Positions 50,109 to 57,819 of a DNA stretch of 64,000 bases are shown piece after piece. Origin of the DNA: Granulosicoccus sp965214025 (lineage in GTDB: Bacteria > Pseudomonadota > Gammaproteobacteria > Granulosicoccales > Granulosicoccaceae). The translations under genes were made by a program, and so were the position numbers. The first letter of the stretch is position 1. Each line of letters opens with the position of its first letter. Where the stretch lies: assembly GCA_965214025.1 (NCBI GenBank), contig CBDCAW010000040.1:14338-78337 (forward strand). The letters are read 5' to 3'. The notes under the pieces are model-generated. The model saw only the letters and a program-made list of their open reading frames with translations, did no database searches and was not told where the DNA came from.

Positions 50109-51550
50109 TGGATCAGTCCGATCAGCTCGATCAACGTCTGCGGGAAGAAAAACAGCAGGAAGCTGCCCATGGCCGTGAGCGTGAGTGCCCACAGCGAAGA
50201 GAACGGCGCTTCCTGCAGGCGGGTGATCGGTTCAGGCGGTGGCCGGAAGTACGCCCGTAGTGGTATGGGTACCAGGTAGGCGATGTTGAACAGCGTGCTG
50301 AGCATCAGAGCCGCCAGCCAGAGGTAGTTGCCGCCGTCGATCGAGCCGCCGGCGATCCACAGCTTGCTCCACATGCCCCCACCCAGTGGCAGGCCGATGG
50401 TGCTCAACGAGCCGATCATGAAGGCGGCCATCGTCAGCGGCATCGCGCGCCCGATACCATCGAGCTCGGAGATCTTAGTCTTGTGGGCCGCGACGAGAAT
50501 CGCGCCGGCACAGAAGAACATCGTGATCTTGCCGAAGGCATGCATCACGATGTGTAACACCCCGCCGCTGACCGCCATGGTGGTGGCCAGCAAGGCGGCC
50601 ATGACGATGTAGGAAAGCTGGCTGATGGTGGAATAGGCCAGCCGTGCCTTGAGGTTGTCTTTCGTGAACGCGACGATCGACGCGGCCAGCATCGTGAAGG
50701 CGGCGACCGGCAGCAGGTAATCCGCGGCGCCGGCGACCGTGATGGTGTCGATGCCGAAGACGTAGGTGACGATCTTCAACAGGCTGAAGACGCCCGTCTT
50801 GACGACGGCCACCGCGTGCAGCAAGGCGCTGACGGGCGTCGGCGCCACCATCGCGGCCGGTAACCAGCGGTGCAATGGCATCACGGCGGCCTTGCCGATA
50901 CCGAACACGAACATCGCCAGCAGTATCGCCACCGATCCCTTGGCCATGCCACTGTCGGCCAGCACACCGCCCGGCACGAAATCGAGCGTGCCCGCGATCA
51001 CCGCCACCGCGATCACTGCGGGCAGCAACAGGCCGATGGAGCTGAACATGAGAATGCCGAGGTAGACCCTGCCCGCCTTTCTCGACGCCTCGTTGCCGGC
51101 GTGGGTGACCAGCGGGAAGGTGGAGATCGTCAGCACCTCGTAGGCGACGAACAGGGTCAACAGGTTGTCGGCGTAGGCGGCACCCATGACCGCCGCGATG
51201 GCGATCGCGAAGCAGGTGTAGAAGCGTGTCTGGTTCTTCTCGTGATGACCACGCATGTAGCCGATGCTGTAAACCGTCGTCACGACCCACAGGAAGCTTG
51301 CGAGCAGCCCGAACACCATGCCCATCGGTTCGACGCTGAGCTTCAGGGAAAACCCACTCACCAGAGCGATTTCTCCGCTGACCGACGGCTCGCCGGCCAA
51401 CAGGTCCTGATACAGGGCATTGTTCAGCAGCAGCAGGACCAGGCCTGCGATGATGATTGCGCCCTCACGGTAATTTCGCTTCGCTTCACCGAAGAACAGT
51501 ATGAAAGGAATGACGGCCAGGGGCGGCAGCAGTGTCCAGATCGGATTCAC
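50099..51550 (-). CDS. Multisubunit cation/proton antiporter, MrpD-like subunit (second large subunit)
   Basis: A 483-residue protein of the MrpD/NuoM family with about 14 helices. The functional TM5 Glu (LFVAYEVLTISTFPLVTHAG) and TM7 Lys (FGIGKAAVMPLHRWLPAAMVAPTPVSALLHAVAVVKTGVF) are present. A later segment has LAYSTISQLSYIVMAAL, as in the broken helix region. It starts at GTG 51550 immediately after the TAG of the previous gene. Three such subunits in one operon is more than the single MrpD plus MrpA of standard Mrp. Cation/proton antiport is inferred. Confidence 0.88.
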   Translation of the reverse strand: MNPIWTLLPPLAVIPFILFFGEAKRNYREGAIIIAGLVLLLLNNALYQDLLAGEPSVSGEIALVSGFSLKLSVEPMGMVFGLLASFLWVVTTVYSIGYMRGHHEKNQTRFYTCFAIAIAAVMGAAYADNLLTLFVAYEVLTISTFPLVTHAGNEASRKAGRVYLGILMFSSIGLLLPAVIAVAVIAGTLDFVPGGVLADSGMAKGSVAILLAMFVFGIGKAAVMPLHRWLPAAMVAPTPVSALLHAVAVVKTGVFSLLKIVTYVFGIDTITVAGAADYLLPVAAFTMLAASIVAFTKDNLKARLAYSTISQLSYIVMAALLATTMAVSGGVLHIVMHAFGKITMFFCAGAILVAAHKTKISELDGIGRAMPLTMAAFMIGSLSTIGLPLGGGMWSKLWIAGGSIDGGNYLWLAALMLSTLFNIAYLVPIPLRAYFRPPPEPITRLQEAPFSSLWALTLTAMGSFLLFFFPQTLIELIGLIQWR

Positions 51551-53068
51551 CTACAATCCCCCCATCAGCTGAGCGGCGGCCTGGGAGGCGATCTTCAACG
51601 TCACCTCGCCGTACACACCGAAGTACACGCTGAACAGGATCAGCACGTACAGCGGAATCAGCATCATCAACGGTGCCTCATGCACGTCGTCGTCGGGGGA
51701 ACGGGGTCGACCGGACACGGCCCCGGCAGGCTCGACACCTGCCGAGCGATCGAAGATCATGACCTCGACGGCCCGCCCGATGTACACCACCGCCATCAAC
51801 GAACTGATCAGGATCAGTGCCGTCTGTGTCCATTGCTCATCGGCGAGCAGTGCGGTGATCAGCTGATACTTGCTGATGAACCCGGCCGTCAGTGGCAGGC
51901 CGATGAGCCCGGCCCCGGCAATGATGAAGGCGATGACGGTCAGCGGCATGCGCCGCAGCAGGTTGTTCAGGCTGGGTGCATGCGTATGCCCCATGCGATA
52001 CAGGATGCAACCGCAGGCCATGAACAGGGCGGCCTTCATGATGCCATGATTGACGATGTGCACCATCGCAGCGGTGACTCCGGATTGGGTATCCAGGGAG
52101 AGGCCTGCAATGATGTAGCCGATCTGGGCAACACTGGAATAGGCCAGCATGCGTCGCAGATCCGTCTGGAAGATCGCCACCAGCGACATCAGCAGAAAGC
52201 CGCCGATGGCCGCGGGCATCAGCACGCTGCTCAGGAACAGATCGCCGAAGCTGTATCGTTCGCCGAAGATGCTGAAGAAGAAGCGCAGCAGCACGTAGAT
52301 CGACACCTTGGTGGCGGTACCGGCGAGAAACGCGGTGACCGCTACCGGGGCATAGTGATAGGCGTTGGCAAGCCAGGCATGCAACGGGAAGATGGCTGCC
52401 TTCACCATGAGCCCGATGGTCAGGAACGTGAACGCCACCAGCACCGCCCGCGGCGATTCGGTCTCCGGAACGCGCTCCGCGAGGTCGATCATGTTCAATG
52501 TGCCGGTGGCCGCGTACAGGAAGCCGATGCCGATGAGAATGAACGACGCACCGACACTGCCGAGAATCAGATATCGAAAGCTGGCACTGAGCGCCTTGCG
52601 ATCGGTGCCGAACGCGATGAGCATGTACGTGGAGAGCGAGGAGATCTCGAGGAACACGAACACGTTGAAGGCATCACCGGTGATGACGATGCCGGTCAGA
52701 CCGGTCAGGCACAGCAGCCAGGCGGCGAAGAACAGGTATTGCTTGGCCACCGGTACCGACTGGCTGATGCTTTGCCAGGCATACACGAGCGCGAGAAAGC
52801 TGATCGACGACACCAGCACCAGCAGCAGCGCGTTGACCGTATCGATGTAGTACTCGATCCCGGTGGGAGCGGCCCAGCCGCCGATCGCATAGCGGATGAC
52901 ATCGCCGTTGCGCACCTCGCCGAGCAGCTGCCAGGCGATCAGCATCGCGGTGCCGTTCGCTATCAACGCGATGACCCACGCGGCCCTCGCGTGTCGGATG
53001 ATCACGCATACCGGTGCAGCCAGCAGCGGTATGAGAATCTGCAGCGCCGGCAGCTGGTCGCCGATCAC
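51551..53068 (-). CDS. mrpD: Na+/H+ antiporter subunit D (MrpD/MnhD)
   Basis: A 505-residue ion-translocating subunit of the Mrp-type multisubunit antiporter. The TM5 Glu (FVFLEISSLSTYMLIAFG) and TM7 Lys (GLMVKAAIFPLHAWLANAYHYAPVAVTAFLAGTATKVSIYVL) are intact. The LRRMLAYSSVAQIGYIIAGL segment and IVNHGIMKAALFMACG motif are typical of MrpD. An acidic loop (RPRSPDDDVHEAP) lies before the last helices. It starts at GTG 53068, overlapping the mrpC stop by GTGA. It matches MrpD better than the two later large subunits do. Confidence 0.92.
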   Translation of the reverse strand: MIGDQLPALQILIPLLAAPVCVIIRHARAAWVIALIANGTAMLIAWQLLGEVRNGDVIRYAIGGWAAPTGIEYYIDTVNALLLVLVSSISFLALVYAWQSISQSVPVAKQYLFFAAWLLCLTGLTGIVITGDAFNVFVFLEISSLSTYMLIAFGTDRKALSASFRYLILGSVGASFILIGIGFLYAATGTLNMIDLAERVPETESPRAVLVAFTFLTIGLMVKAAIFPLHAWLANAYHYAPVAVTAFLAGTATKVSIYVLLRFFFSIFGERYSFGDLFLSSVLMPAAIGGFLLMSLVAIFQTDLRRMLAYSSVAQIGYIIAGLSLDTQSGVTAAMVHIVNHGIMKAALFMACGCILYRMGHTHAPSLNNLLRRMPLTVIAFIIAGAGLIGLPLTAGFISKYQLITALLADEQWTQTALILISSLMAVVYIGRAVEVMIFDRSAGVEPAGAVSGRPRSPDDDVHEAPLMMLIPLYVLILFSVYFGVYGEVTLKIASQAAAQLMGGL

Positions 53069-53451
53069 CTTGTCTGGTCTCCGTCCTCGATTCGCCTGAT
53101 CTCGTCTTCCTCGATGGTGCCGAAACTTTCATGGATGCGCACGATGAGAGCCAGGCCCACTGCCGCCGTGGCCACCCCGACCACGATTGCCGTGAGTATC
53201 AGCACGTGCGGCAACGGATTGGAGTAGATGACGTCTGGCACCAGCTCCCCGCTGGCATCCTCGAGCACGATCGGTGCGGTGCCGCCGGTGACCTTGCCCA
53301 GGGTAATGTACAGGTAGAAGATCGATGTCTGGAAGATGCCCAGCCCGATCAGTTTCTTGATCAGGTTGTAGCGGGCCATCACGATGTAGAGCCCCGCCAT
53401 CATCAGGATGATGACGACCCAATAATTGAAAAGCCCCAGCACTTCACTCAT
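53065..53451 (-). CDS. mrpC: Na+/H+ antiporter subunit C (MrpC/MnhC, NuoK-like)
   Basis: A 128-residue protein with three transmembrane helices of the NuoK/MrpC family. MARYNLIKKLIGLGIFQTSIFYLYITLG and NPLPHVLILTAIVVGVATAAVGLALIVRIHESFGTIEEDEI are the family motifs. It forms part of the ion channel region of the complex. It overlaps mrpB by ATGA at its start and the following mrpD by GTGA at its end. The length matches MrpC. Confidence 0.93.
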   Translation of the reverse strand: MSEVLGLFNYWVVIILMMAGLYIVMARYNLIKKLIGLGIFQTSIFYLYITLGKVTGGTAPIVLEDASGELVPDVIYSNPLPHVLILTAIVVGVATAAVGLALIVRIHESFGTIEEDEIRRIEDGDQTR

Positions 53452-53879
53452 GAACGCTTGCCCGCAAAGCCGTAGAACAGACTGATCATCACCGCTGTCA
53501 CCGTGATGCCGACACCCAGCTCGACGGCGAAGATGCCCCAGTGCTGACCGTGATGAGGATCGTGTGCCAGTGCGTTGTAGTCGAGCAGATCGCCACCGAG
53601 CAGCATGGTGACGACACCGGTACCGGCGTAAAGCAGCACGCCCAGGGACATCAGGATGCGCAGCATGCCGGGCGAGATCACCTGCCGCGTCCGGTGCAGG
53701 CCGAAGATCAGCCCGTGCAGGATGAAGGCGACTGCGAACAGCACCCCTGCCTGGAAGCCGCCACCGGGGCCGTAGTCCCCATGAAACTGTACATACAGAG
53801 CGAACATCATGATGAACGGGATCAGCAGCTTGGTGATGACCTGCAGGACGCGATGCCGCTGACGCTCATAACGCTTCAC
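53448..53879 (-). CDS. mrpB: Na+/H+ antiporter subunit B (MrpB/MnhB)
   Basis: A 143-residue protein with four transmembrane helices, matching MrpB/MnhB. LLIPFIMMFALYVQFHGDYGPGGGFQAGVLFAVAFILHGLIFG carries the family motif GPGGGFQAG. It is usually needed for sodium/proton exchange. Translation starts at GTG 53879 with a GTGA overlap on the preceding gene's stop. The order MrpB then MrpC then MrpD is as in Mrp and Mbh systems. Confidence 0.93.
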   Translation of the reverse strand: MKRYERQRHRVLQVITKLLIPFIMMFALYVQFHGDYGPGGGFQAGVLFAVAFILHGLIFGLHRTRQVISPGMLRILMSLGVLLYAGTGVVTMLLGGDLLDYNALAHDPHHGQHWGIFAVELGVGITVTAVMISLFYGFAGKRS

Positions 53880-54520
53880 GCGCGAGCCTCCGGTTCGTCG
53901 CCTGCCGGCGATGTACTGTCGGAAGCCTCGTCGCCCTCACTCTCACGTCGGTTGCGGTGCGTTTCGTCTTCCTCACCCTCCTCCTCGCGGCGGCTACGCT
54001 TCATGCCGAGAAGGCTCAGCACGGCAATGCCGGCCGTGAAGACCACGACTGTCTCACCGAGCGTGTCGTAACCGCGGTAGCTGGCCAGTACGTTGGTGAC
54101 CACGTTGGGCGGGCCTACCTCGTGGGGTGACTCCTCGAGAAACCGGACCGCCAGTTCCGGGTGCGTCTGTGCCGGGGAATCGGCGGCGCCGTAATACGGC
54201 ATGTCGAGGGTGCCATAGATCAGAAGACCGCCGGTGACCACGACGAAGCCCGCGACCAGCCAGCTGTCGTGGCCGCGCGGCTTCTGCTCGTGCGAGGTGA
54301 ACGACATGCAGCCGAGAAACAGGATGGTGGAGATGCCGGCACCGACCGCCGCCTCGGTGAACGCCACATCGACCGCATCCATGACGACAAAGATGCCGGC
54401 TGCCGTCAAGCTGTAGCAGCCAAGCAGGATCACCGCGGCGAGCAGGTCGCGCAGGACGATGATGCCGATGGTGATGGCCACCAGGAAGCACAGCAGCACG
54501 ATGATGATGAGGTTCTCCAT
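53876..54520 (-). CDS. MbhD-MbhE-like fusion (DUF4040 plus MrpA C-terminal domain)
   Basis: A 214-residue protein. Residues 1-75 resemble DUF4040/MbhD (IIVLLCFLVAITIGIIVLRDLLAAVILLGCYSLTAAGIFVVMDAVDVAFTEAAVGAGISTILFLG). The second part resembles MbhE or the MrpA C-terminal domain (PPNVVTNVLASYRGYDTLGETVVVFTAGIAVLSLLGMK). In standard Mrp both are the C-terminal domains of MrpA; here they stand alone. A highly charged tail (RRSREEEGEEDETHRNRRESEGDE) is unusual. The ATG overlaps the mrpG stop by TGATG. No MrpA N-terminal NuoL domain precedes it. Confidence 0.88.
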   Translation of the reverse strand: MENLIIIVLLCFLVAITIGIIVLRDLLAAVILLGCYSLTAAGIFVVMDAVDVAFTEAAVGAGISTILFLGCMSFTSHEQKPRGHDSWLVAGFVVVTGGLLIYGTLDMPYYGAADSPAQTHPELAVRFLEESPHEVGPPNVVTNVLASYRGYDTLGETVVVFTAGIAVLSLLGMKRSRREEEGEEDETHRNRRESEGDEASDSTSPAGDEPEARA

Positions 54521-54999
54521 CAGTCTTCCTCCGCCGCCGGCTTCGGTGTGGCCATGGGGCTGCCGGAGGTGCCATCGCGGCTGCCCCACATCGGTGCATC
54601 GGCAGGTCCCGAAGTGCGCCGGTCAGGACGCGAGCGAGCCATTCGACTGGCCTCCTCCGGCGAATCCAGCAGGGGTTTGCCATCGCGATCCACCGGTACG
54701 TGGCCTGACAGCAGTGCTGTCTTGGCAAGCGCATGCGAGGCGGTCGGTGAGGTGAACAACGTGAAGAACATGATGAGCACGACCTTGATCGCGGCCATGG
54801 CATCGCCGAACACGAACACGGCCTGCAAGGCCAGTGCGACCACCAGGAAGATGGTGCCGCCGGTATCGGTGACACTGGCCGCGTGCAGGCGCGAGTAGAG
54901 GTCCGGCAGGCGCACCAGCCCGACCGCCCCGGCGATGATGAAGACGCAGGCGACCAGGGTCAGTGCCCAGCTCGCGAGGTGGATCAGCAGGTCGAACAT
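54520..54999 (-). CDS. mrpG: Na+/H+ antiporter subunit G (MrpG/MnhG)
   Basis: A 159-residue protein with three transmembrane helices and the MrpG motif VRLPDLYSRLHAASVTDTGGTIFLVVALALQ. The C-terminal 55 residues are hydrophilic and Pro/Asp/Arg-rich (PVDRDGKPLLDSPEEASRMARSRPDRRTSG), beyond the usual family length of about 110. The start at ATG 54999 overlaps mrpF by TGATG. MrpG is part of the cation-selective core in Mrp complexes. Confidence 0.92.
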   Translation of the reverse strand: MFDLLIHLASWALTLVACVFIIAGAVGLVRLPDLYSRLHAASVTDTGGTIFLVVALALQAVFVFGDAMAAIKVVLIMFFTLFTSPTASHALAKTALLSGHVPVDRDGKPLLDSPEEASRMARSRPDRRTSGPADAPMWGSRDGTSGSPMATPKPAAEED

Positions 55000-55280
55000 C
55001 AGTAGTCGTCCTCCTGGTAGGCGCCGGTGCCCAGATCATCGTATTCGAACAGCTTGAGCACGGCGATGGTGCCGACGTAGTTGATCAGGGTATAGACCAG
55101 GGCAATGTCGAGGAAGTCCGGCCGGCCGGTGAGGAATCCGTAGGCGGCAATCAGCAGGACCGTCTTGGTGCCGAAGGAATTCACCGCCAGGATACGGTCA
55201 TAGATCGTGGGCCCGGTGAGCGCCCGGGTCATGGTCAGGATCATGCAGACGAGCAGGGCCAGAATGGCGGCGGTGAACAT
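54999..55280 (-). CDS. mrpF: Na+/H+ antiporter subunit F (MrpF/MnhF)
   Basis: A 93-residue protein with three transmembrane helices. It has TRALTGPTIYDRILAVNSFGTKTVLLIAAYGFLTGRPDFLDIALVYTLINYVGTIAVLKLFE, the MrpF signature, with the conserved Asp in YDRI. It ends in an acidic tail. The gene lies 85 bp after mrpE and overlaps mrpG. Length is as expected. Confidence 0.93.
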   Translation of the reverse strand: MFTAAILALLVCMILTMTRALTGPTIYDRILAVNSFGTKTVLLIAAYGFLTGRPDFLDIALVYTLINYVGTIAVLKLFEYDDLGTGAYQEDDY

Positions 55281-55365
55281 CAGCGAGCTCCCGGATTGTG
55301 TCGCATCGGCCGAATACCGTGGCAGGCACTCGATGACCGGTGAAGGTACATTCGCAAGCCTGGCA

Positions 55366-55872
55366 TCAGGCGGCAGAACGATCTTTCAGGTGAAAGTGCG
55401 GTTCCACATCGCGAATGCGTGACGCCATTTCGCCGTCTTCGAGTTCCTTCAGGCTGTTCTCATGCAGGGCGTGCACGAGGATGTCGTCCTCGGGTGTGAA
55501 GTTGATCGCTGTGGTGCCGGGTGTGAGCGTGATCGAATTGGCGTAGATCACGCGTCCGATTTCAGTGTCGGGAGTGGCGGTGACACGCCGCAGCGTGGGC
55601 TTGATCGACATGTCGCGCTGAAACACTCGCCGCGTGACATCGACATTCGAGAGAAATATCTGCTGGCCCAGCCAGCCCCAGTAGCCTGCGATGTGCAGAA
55701 ACCGAAAATACACTGGCTGACCCCGATGCTGAAGCACGCGCATGCGGTTCGACAGCCAAACCACGAGTACCACCGACAACACGCCAAGTATGAGCAGCTG
55801 GCCCTTGAACAGGCCGGACAACAGCAACCAGGTGGCAGCCATCGTGAGGGTCAGGCGGATGGTCAACTTCAT
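55366..55872 (-). CDS. mrpE: Na+/H+ antiporter subunit E (MrpE/MnhE)
   Basis: A 168-residue protein, the first gene of the antiporter operon. It has two N-terminal membrane helices (LTIRLTLTMAATWLLLSGLF, LLILGVLSVVLVVWLSNRM), then the MrpE domain with RVIYANSITLTPGTTAINFTPEDDILVHALHENSLKELEDGEMASRI. The start MKLTIR (55872) was chosen because family members begin this way. An 85-bp gap separates it from mrpF, wider than the rest of the operon. Confidence 0.92.
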   Translation of the reverse strand: MKLTIRLTLTMAATWLLLSGLFKGQLLILGVLSVVLVVWLSNRMRVLQHRGQPVYFRFLHIAGYWGWLGQQIFLSNVDVTRRVFQRDMSIKPTLRRVTATPDTEIGRVIYANSITLTPGTTAINFTPEDDILVHALHENSLKELEDGEMASRIRDVEPHFHLKDRSAA

Positions 55873-55933
55873 CGAGCGTCCTTTTGGTAGGGCTCGCCAA
55901 TTCGGTCGGGCTCGCAAACATGACGGCCCGCTC

Positions 55934-55964
55934 ATACTAACCTGACCATCGCTGACTGTGTCAA
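55934..55964 (-). promoter_or_regulatory. Candidate sigma-70 promoter of the antiporter operon
   Basis: On the minus strand a perfect -35 TTGACA (55959-55964) is followed by a weak -10 TAGTAT (55934-55939) at 19-bp spacing. It lies about 60 bp upstream of mrpE. The spacing is longer than ideal. Confidence 0.4.
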
Positions 55965-56107
55965 TCATGACAATGTCGCGTCTGCGTTGCCCACGGGTTG
56001 CGTGAATGTTACCTCTTGCCAGTCGGGCGATGAATCGACACTTTTCCGCTACCATGCTCCATTGCTCGAAGCTAGTGCCCGTCAACCCGCCCAGCTGAAG
56101 GATCCCT

Positions 56108-57766
56108 GTGCTTCCCTATTCCCCGCATCTGTCTAAAGGCGTACGCGACGCCTGCCTCAAACCTGCCGCTTCCGATCTCTCGATCAGACGTCGTGAGAGC
56201 ATCACCGGCTCACGCTTTCTGCTGGTCGGCCTGTGCCTGAGTCTGAGCCTGGCGGCCTGCTCGCCTTTCGAGGCGGACGATGAAGACGCCGCTTCTACCG
56301 GCGCCGCCGGACAGTCCGGCGCGGCATCGACCGAGACGCCCTCGATCTCATCGGCGACTGACGCGGCGGACGGCACCACGACGATCAATGGGCCAGCGGC
56401 GTCGGGTTCGCCAACCGCGGCCGATGTGCAGGCCGGAGAACTGGCTGCAGCGGGAGAACCGGTCGGAGGACCCGCAGCCAAGCCTGTTGCCGGATCTCTG
56501 TCGAGCACCGCGACGAGCACCGGCAGGTTCTCGCTCGAAGCGGATCTGCCTGCCATCGGCCTGGTCGAAGGTGAACCGGCGAGCGAGGCGCGCATCCGGC
56601 TCGCCCCCCAGGGTGGCACACTGACCGAAACCGAGATCGACGTGAATTCCGAAAGCCCTGACCTGCAGGTCACGCTCTCGTCGTTCAGCGATGACGGACC
56701 CGGTGCGAGCGCGGTGCTGCGCGTCGAACAACCCGTAGGCGTCGCACCGATCATGCCCACGACCACCAACGTGGTCCTCACCGCGGCGGATGCCGCCGGT
56801 GAAAATGCCACCCTGACCCTGCCGGTGCAGGTGACGCCGACGCCGAGGCCCGATGTGTACCTGCTTGCCGGCCAGAGCAACATGGTCGGCTTCAGCGGAC
56901 CGGGCTCGAAACTCGGTGGCGCGGGCGAGCCGGATGCGCAGATGGCCGATGTACGGCAACTCAACGTGACCGGCAACGACCAGACGAATTTCGCCGCGCC
57001 GACGGCATTCACCGATGCCGGCCGCATCGCGGTCAAGAGCCCGCGTTTCGTACCCGCGACAGACCCGTTACACGATGGTTACAACCCGGCCTCTAACAGC
57101 AAGGCCGGCACTCAGGTCGGCCCGGCCCTGTCCTTTGCACGCAGTGCCCGCGAGGTGACGACGGCGGAAATCATTCTGGTGCCCGCGGCCTGGTCGGACA
57201 CCGGCTTCTGCTCCCGTGAAACCAACAGTTTCGAAGGCATGGGCTGGAATTCGAGCCAGCCACAGCACGGCGCCTTCAGCGGCACGCTTCTGCACGATCG
57301 GGCGATCGCACGCGCGAACCTGGCGATCGAGGAAACCGGCGGTATACTGCGCGGCATTCTCTGGCACCAGGGCGAGGCCGACTCCGACAAGGCGGTCTGT
57401 GCCGCCGCCTATGCGGACAACCTGGCCAAGCTGGCAGGTTCCCTGCGCACATCGATCACCGCCGACGCGCGCGGTGCCGAGGCTCGTGGCAGCGGTGCGG
57501 CAGTACCTTTCATCGTCGGCACGATGTCACGCGGTGCCGACCAGCGCGGCAACTATTCCGAGTTCGGTGACGCGAAACAGCAAGTCGATAATGCGCACCG
57601 GTCGGTGTCTTCGAACATTCCCTTCGCTGGCTTCGTCAACAATGACGATCTCGTCCCCCCCGAGTACCCCTGTGGCGAAGCGGCTTGCATACACTTCGGC
57701 GCTTCGGCCCAGCGCGAGATGGGCGGCCGTTACTTCGAAGCCCTGCAGCAGGTCGTCAACCGCTGA
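56108..57766 (+). CDS. SASA/CE6-like carbohydrate esterase lipoprotein
   Basis: A 552-residue exported protein. The signal peptide (RFLLVGLCLSLSLAAC) has a lipobox Cys51, so the enzyme is probably membrane-anchored. A Ser/Ala/Thr-rich linker follows (residues 55-135), then a beta-rich segment (about 140-245), then a sialate-O-acetylesterase-type SGNH domain. GQSN is at 255-258 (nucleophile Ser257), HQGE at 420-423, and the terminal CIHFG His is present. Family members remove acetyl groups from sugars, including xylan in CE6. Translation starts at GTG 56108 with an AAGGA site. It has a paralogue just downstream. Confidence 0.88.
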   Translation: MLPYSPHLSKGVRDACLKPAASDLSIRRRESITGSRFLLVGLCLSLSLAACSPFEADDEDAASTGAAGQSGAASTETPSISSATDAADGTTTINGPAASGSPTAADVQAGELAAAGEPVGGPAAKPVAGSLSSTATSTGRFSLEADLPAIGLVEGEPASEARIRLAPQGGTLTETEIDVNSESPDLQVTLSSFSDDGPGASAVLRVEQPVGVAPIMPTTTNVVLTAADAAGENATLTLPVQVTPTPRPDVYLLAGQSNMVGFSGPGSKLGGAGEPDAQMADVRQLNVTGNDQTNFAAPTAFTDAGRIAVKSPRFVPATDPLHDGYNPASNSKAGTQVGPALSFARSAREVTTAEIILVPAAWSDTGFCSRETNSFEGMGWNSSQPQHGAFSGTLLHDRAIARANLAIEETGGILRGILWHQGEADSDKAVCAAAYADNLAKLAGSLRTSITADARGAEARGSGAAVPFIVGTMSRGADQRGNYSEFGDAKQQVDNAHRSVSSNIPFAGFVNNDDLVPPEYPCGEAACIHFGASAQREMGGRYFEALQQVVNR

Positions 57767-57819
57767 TCGGGCTGGTCGAACTCCCTATTCCCCGGTTCTA
57801 CCCTCACGTCCCTATCCAC

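Noticed and set aside
50870..53227. 785-residue plus-strand open frame across the antiporter genes
   Set aside because: It is rich in His, Gln, Asp and Arg, antisense to three clearly conserved membrane genes, and has no recognisable domain. It is a GC-rich shadow frame.
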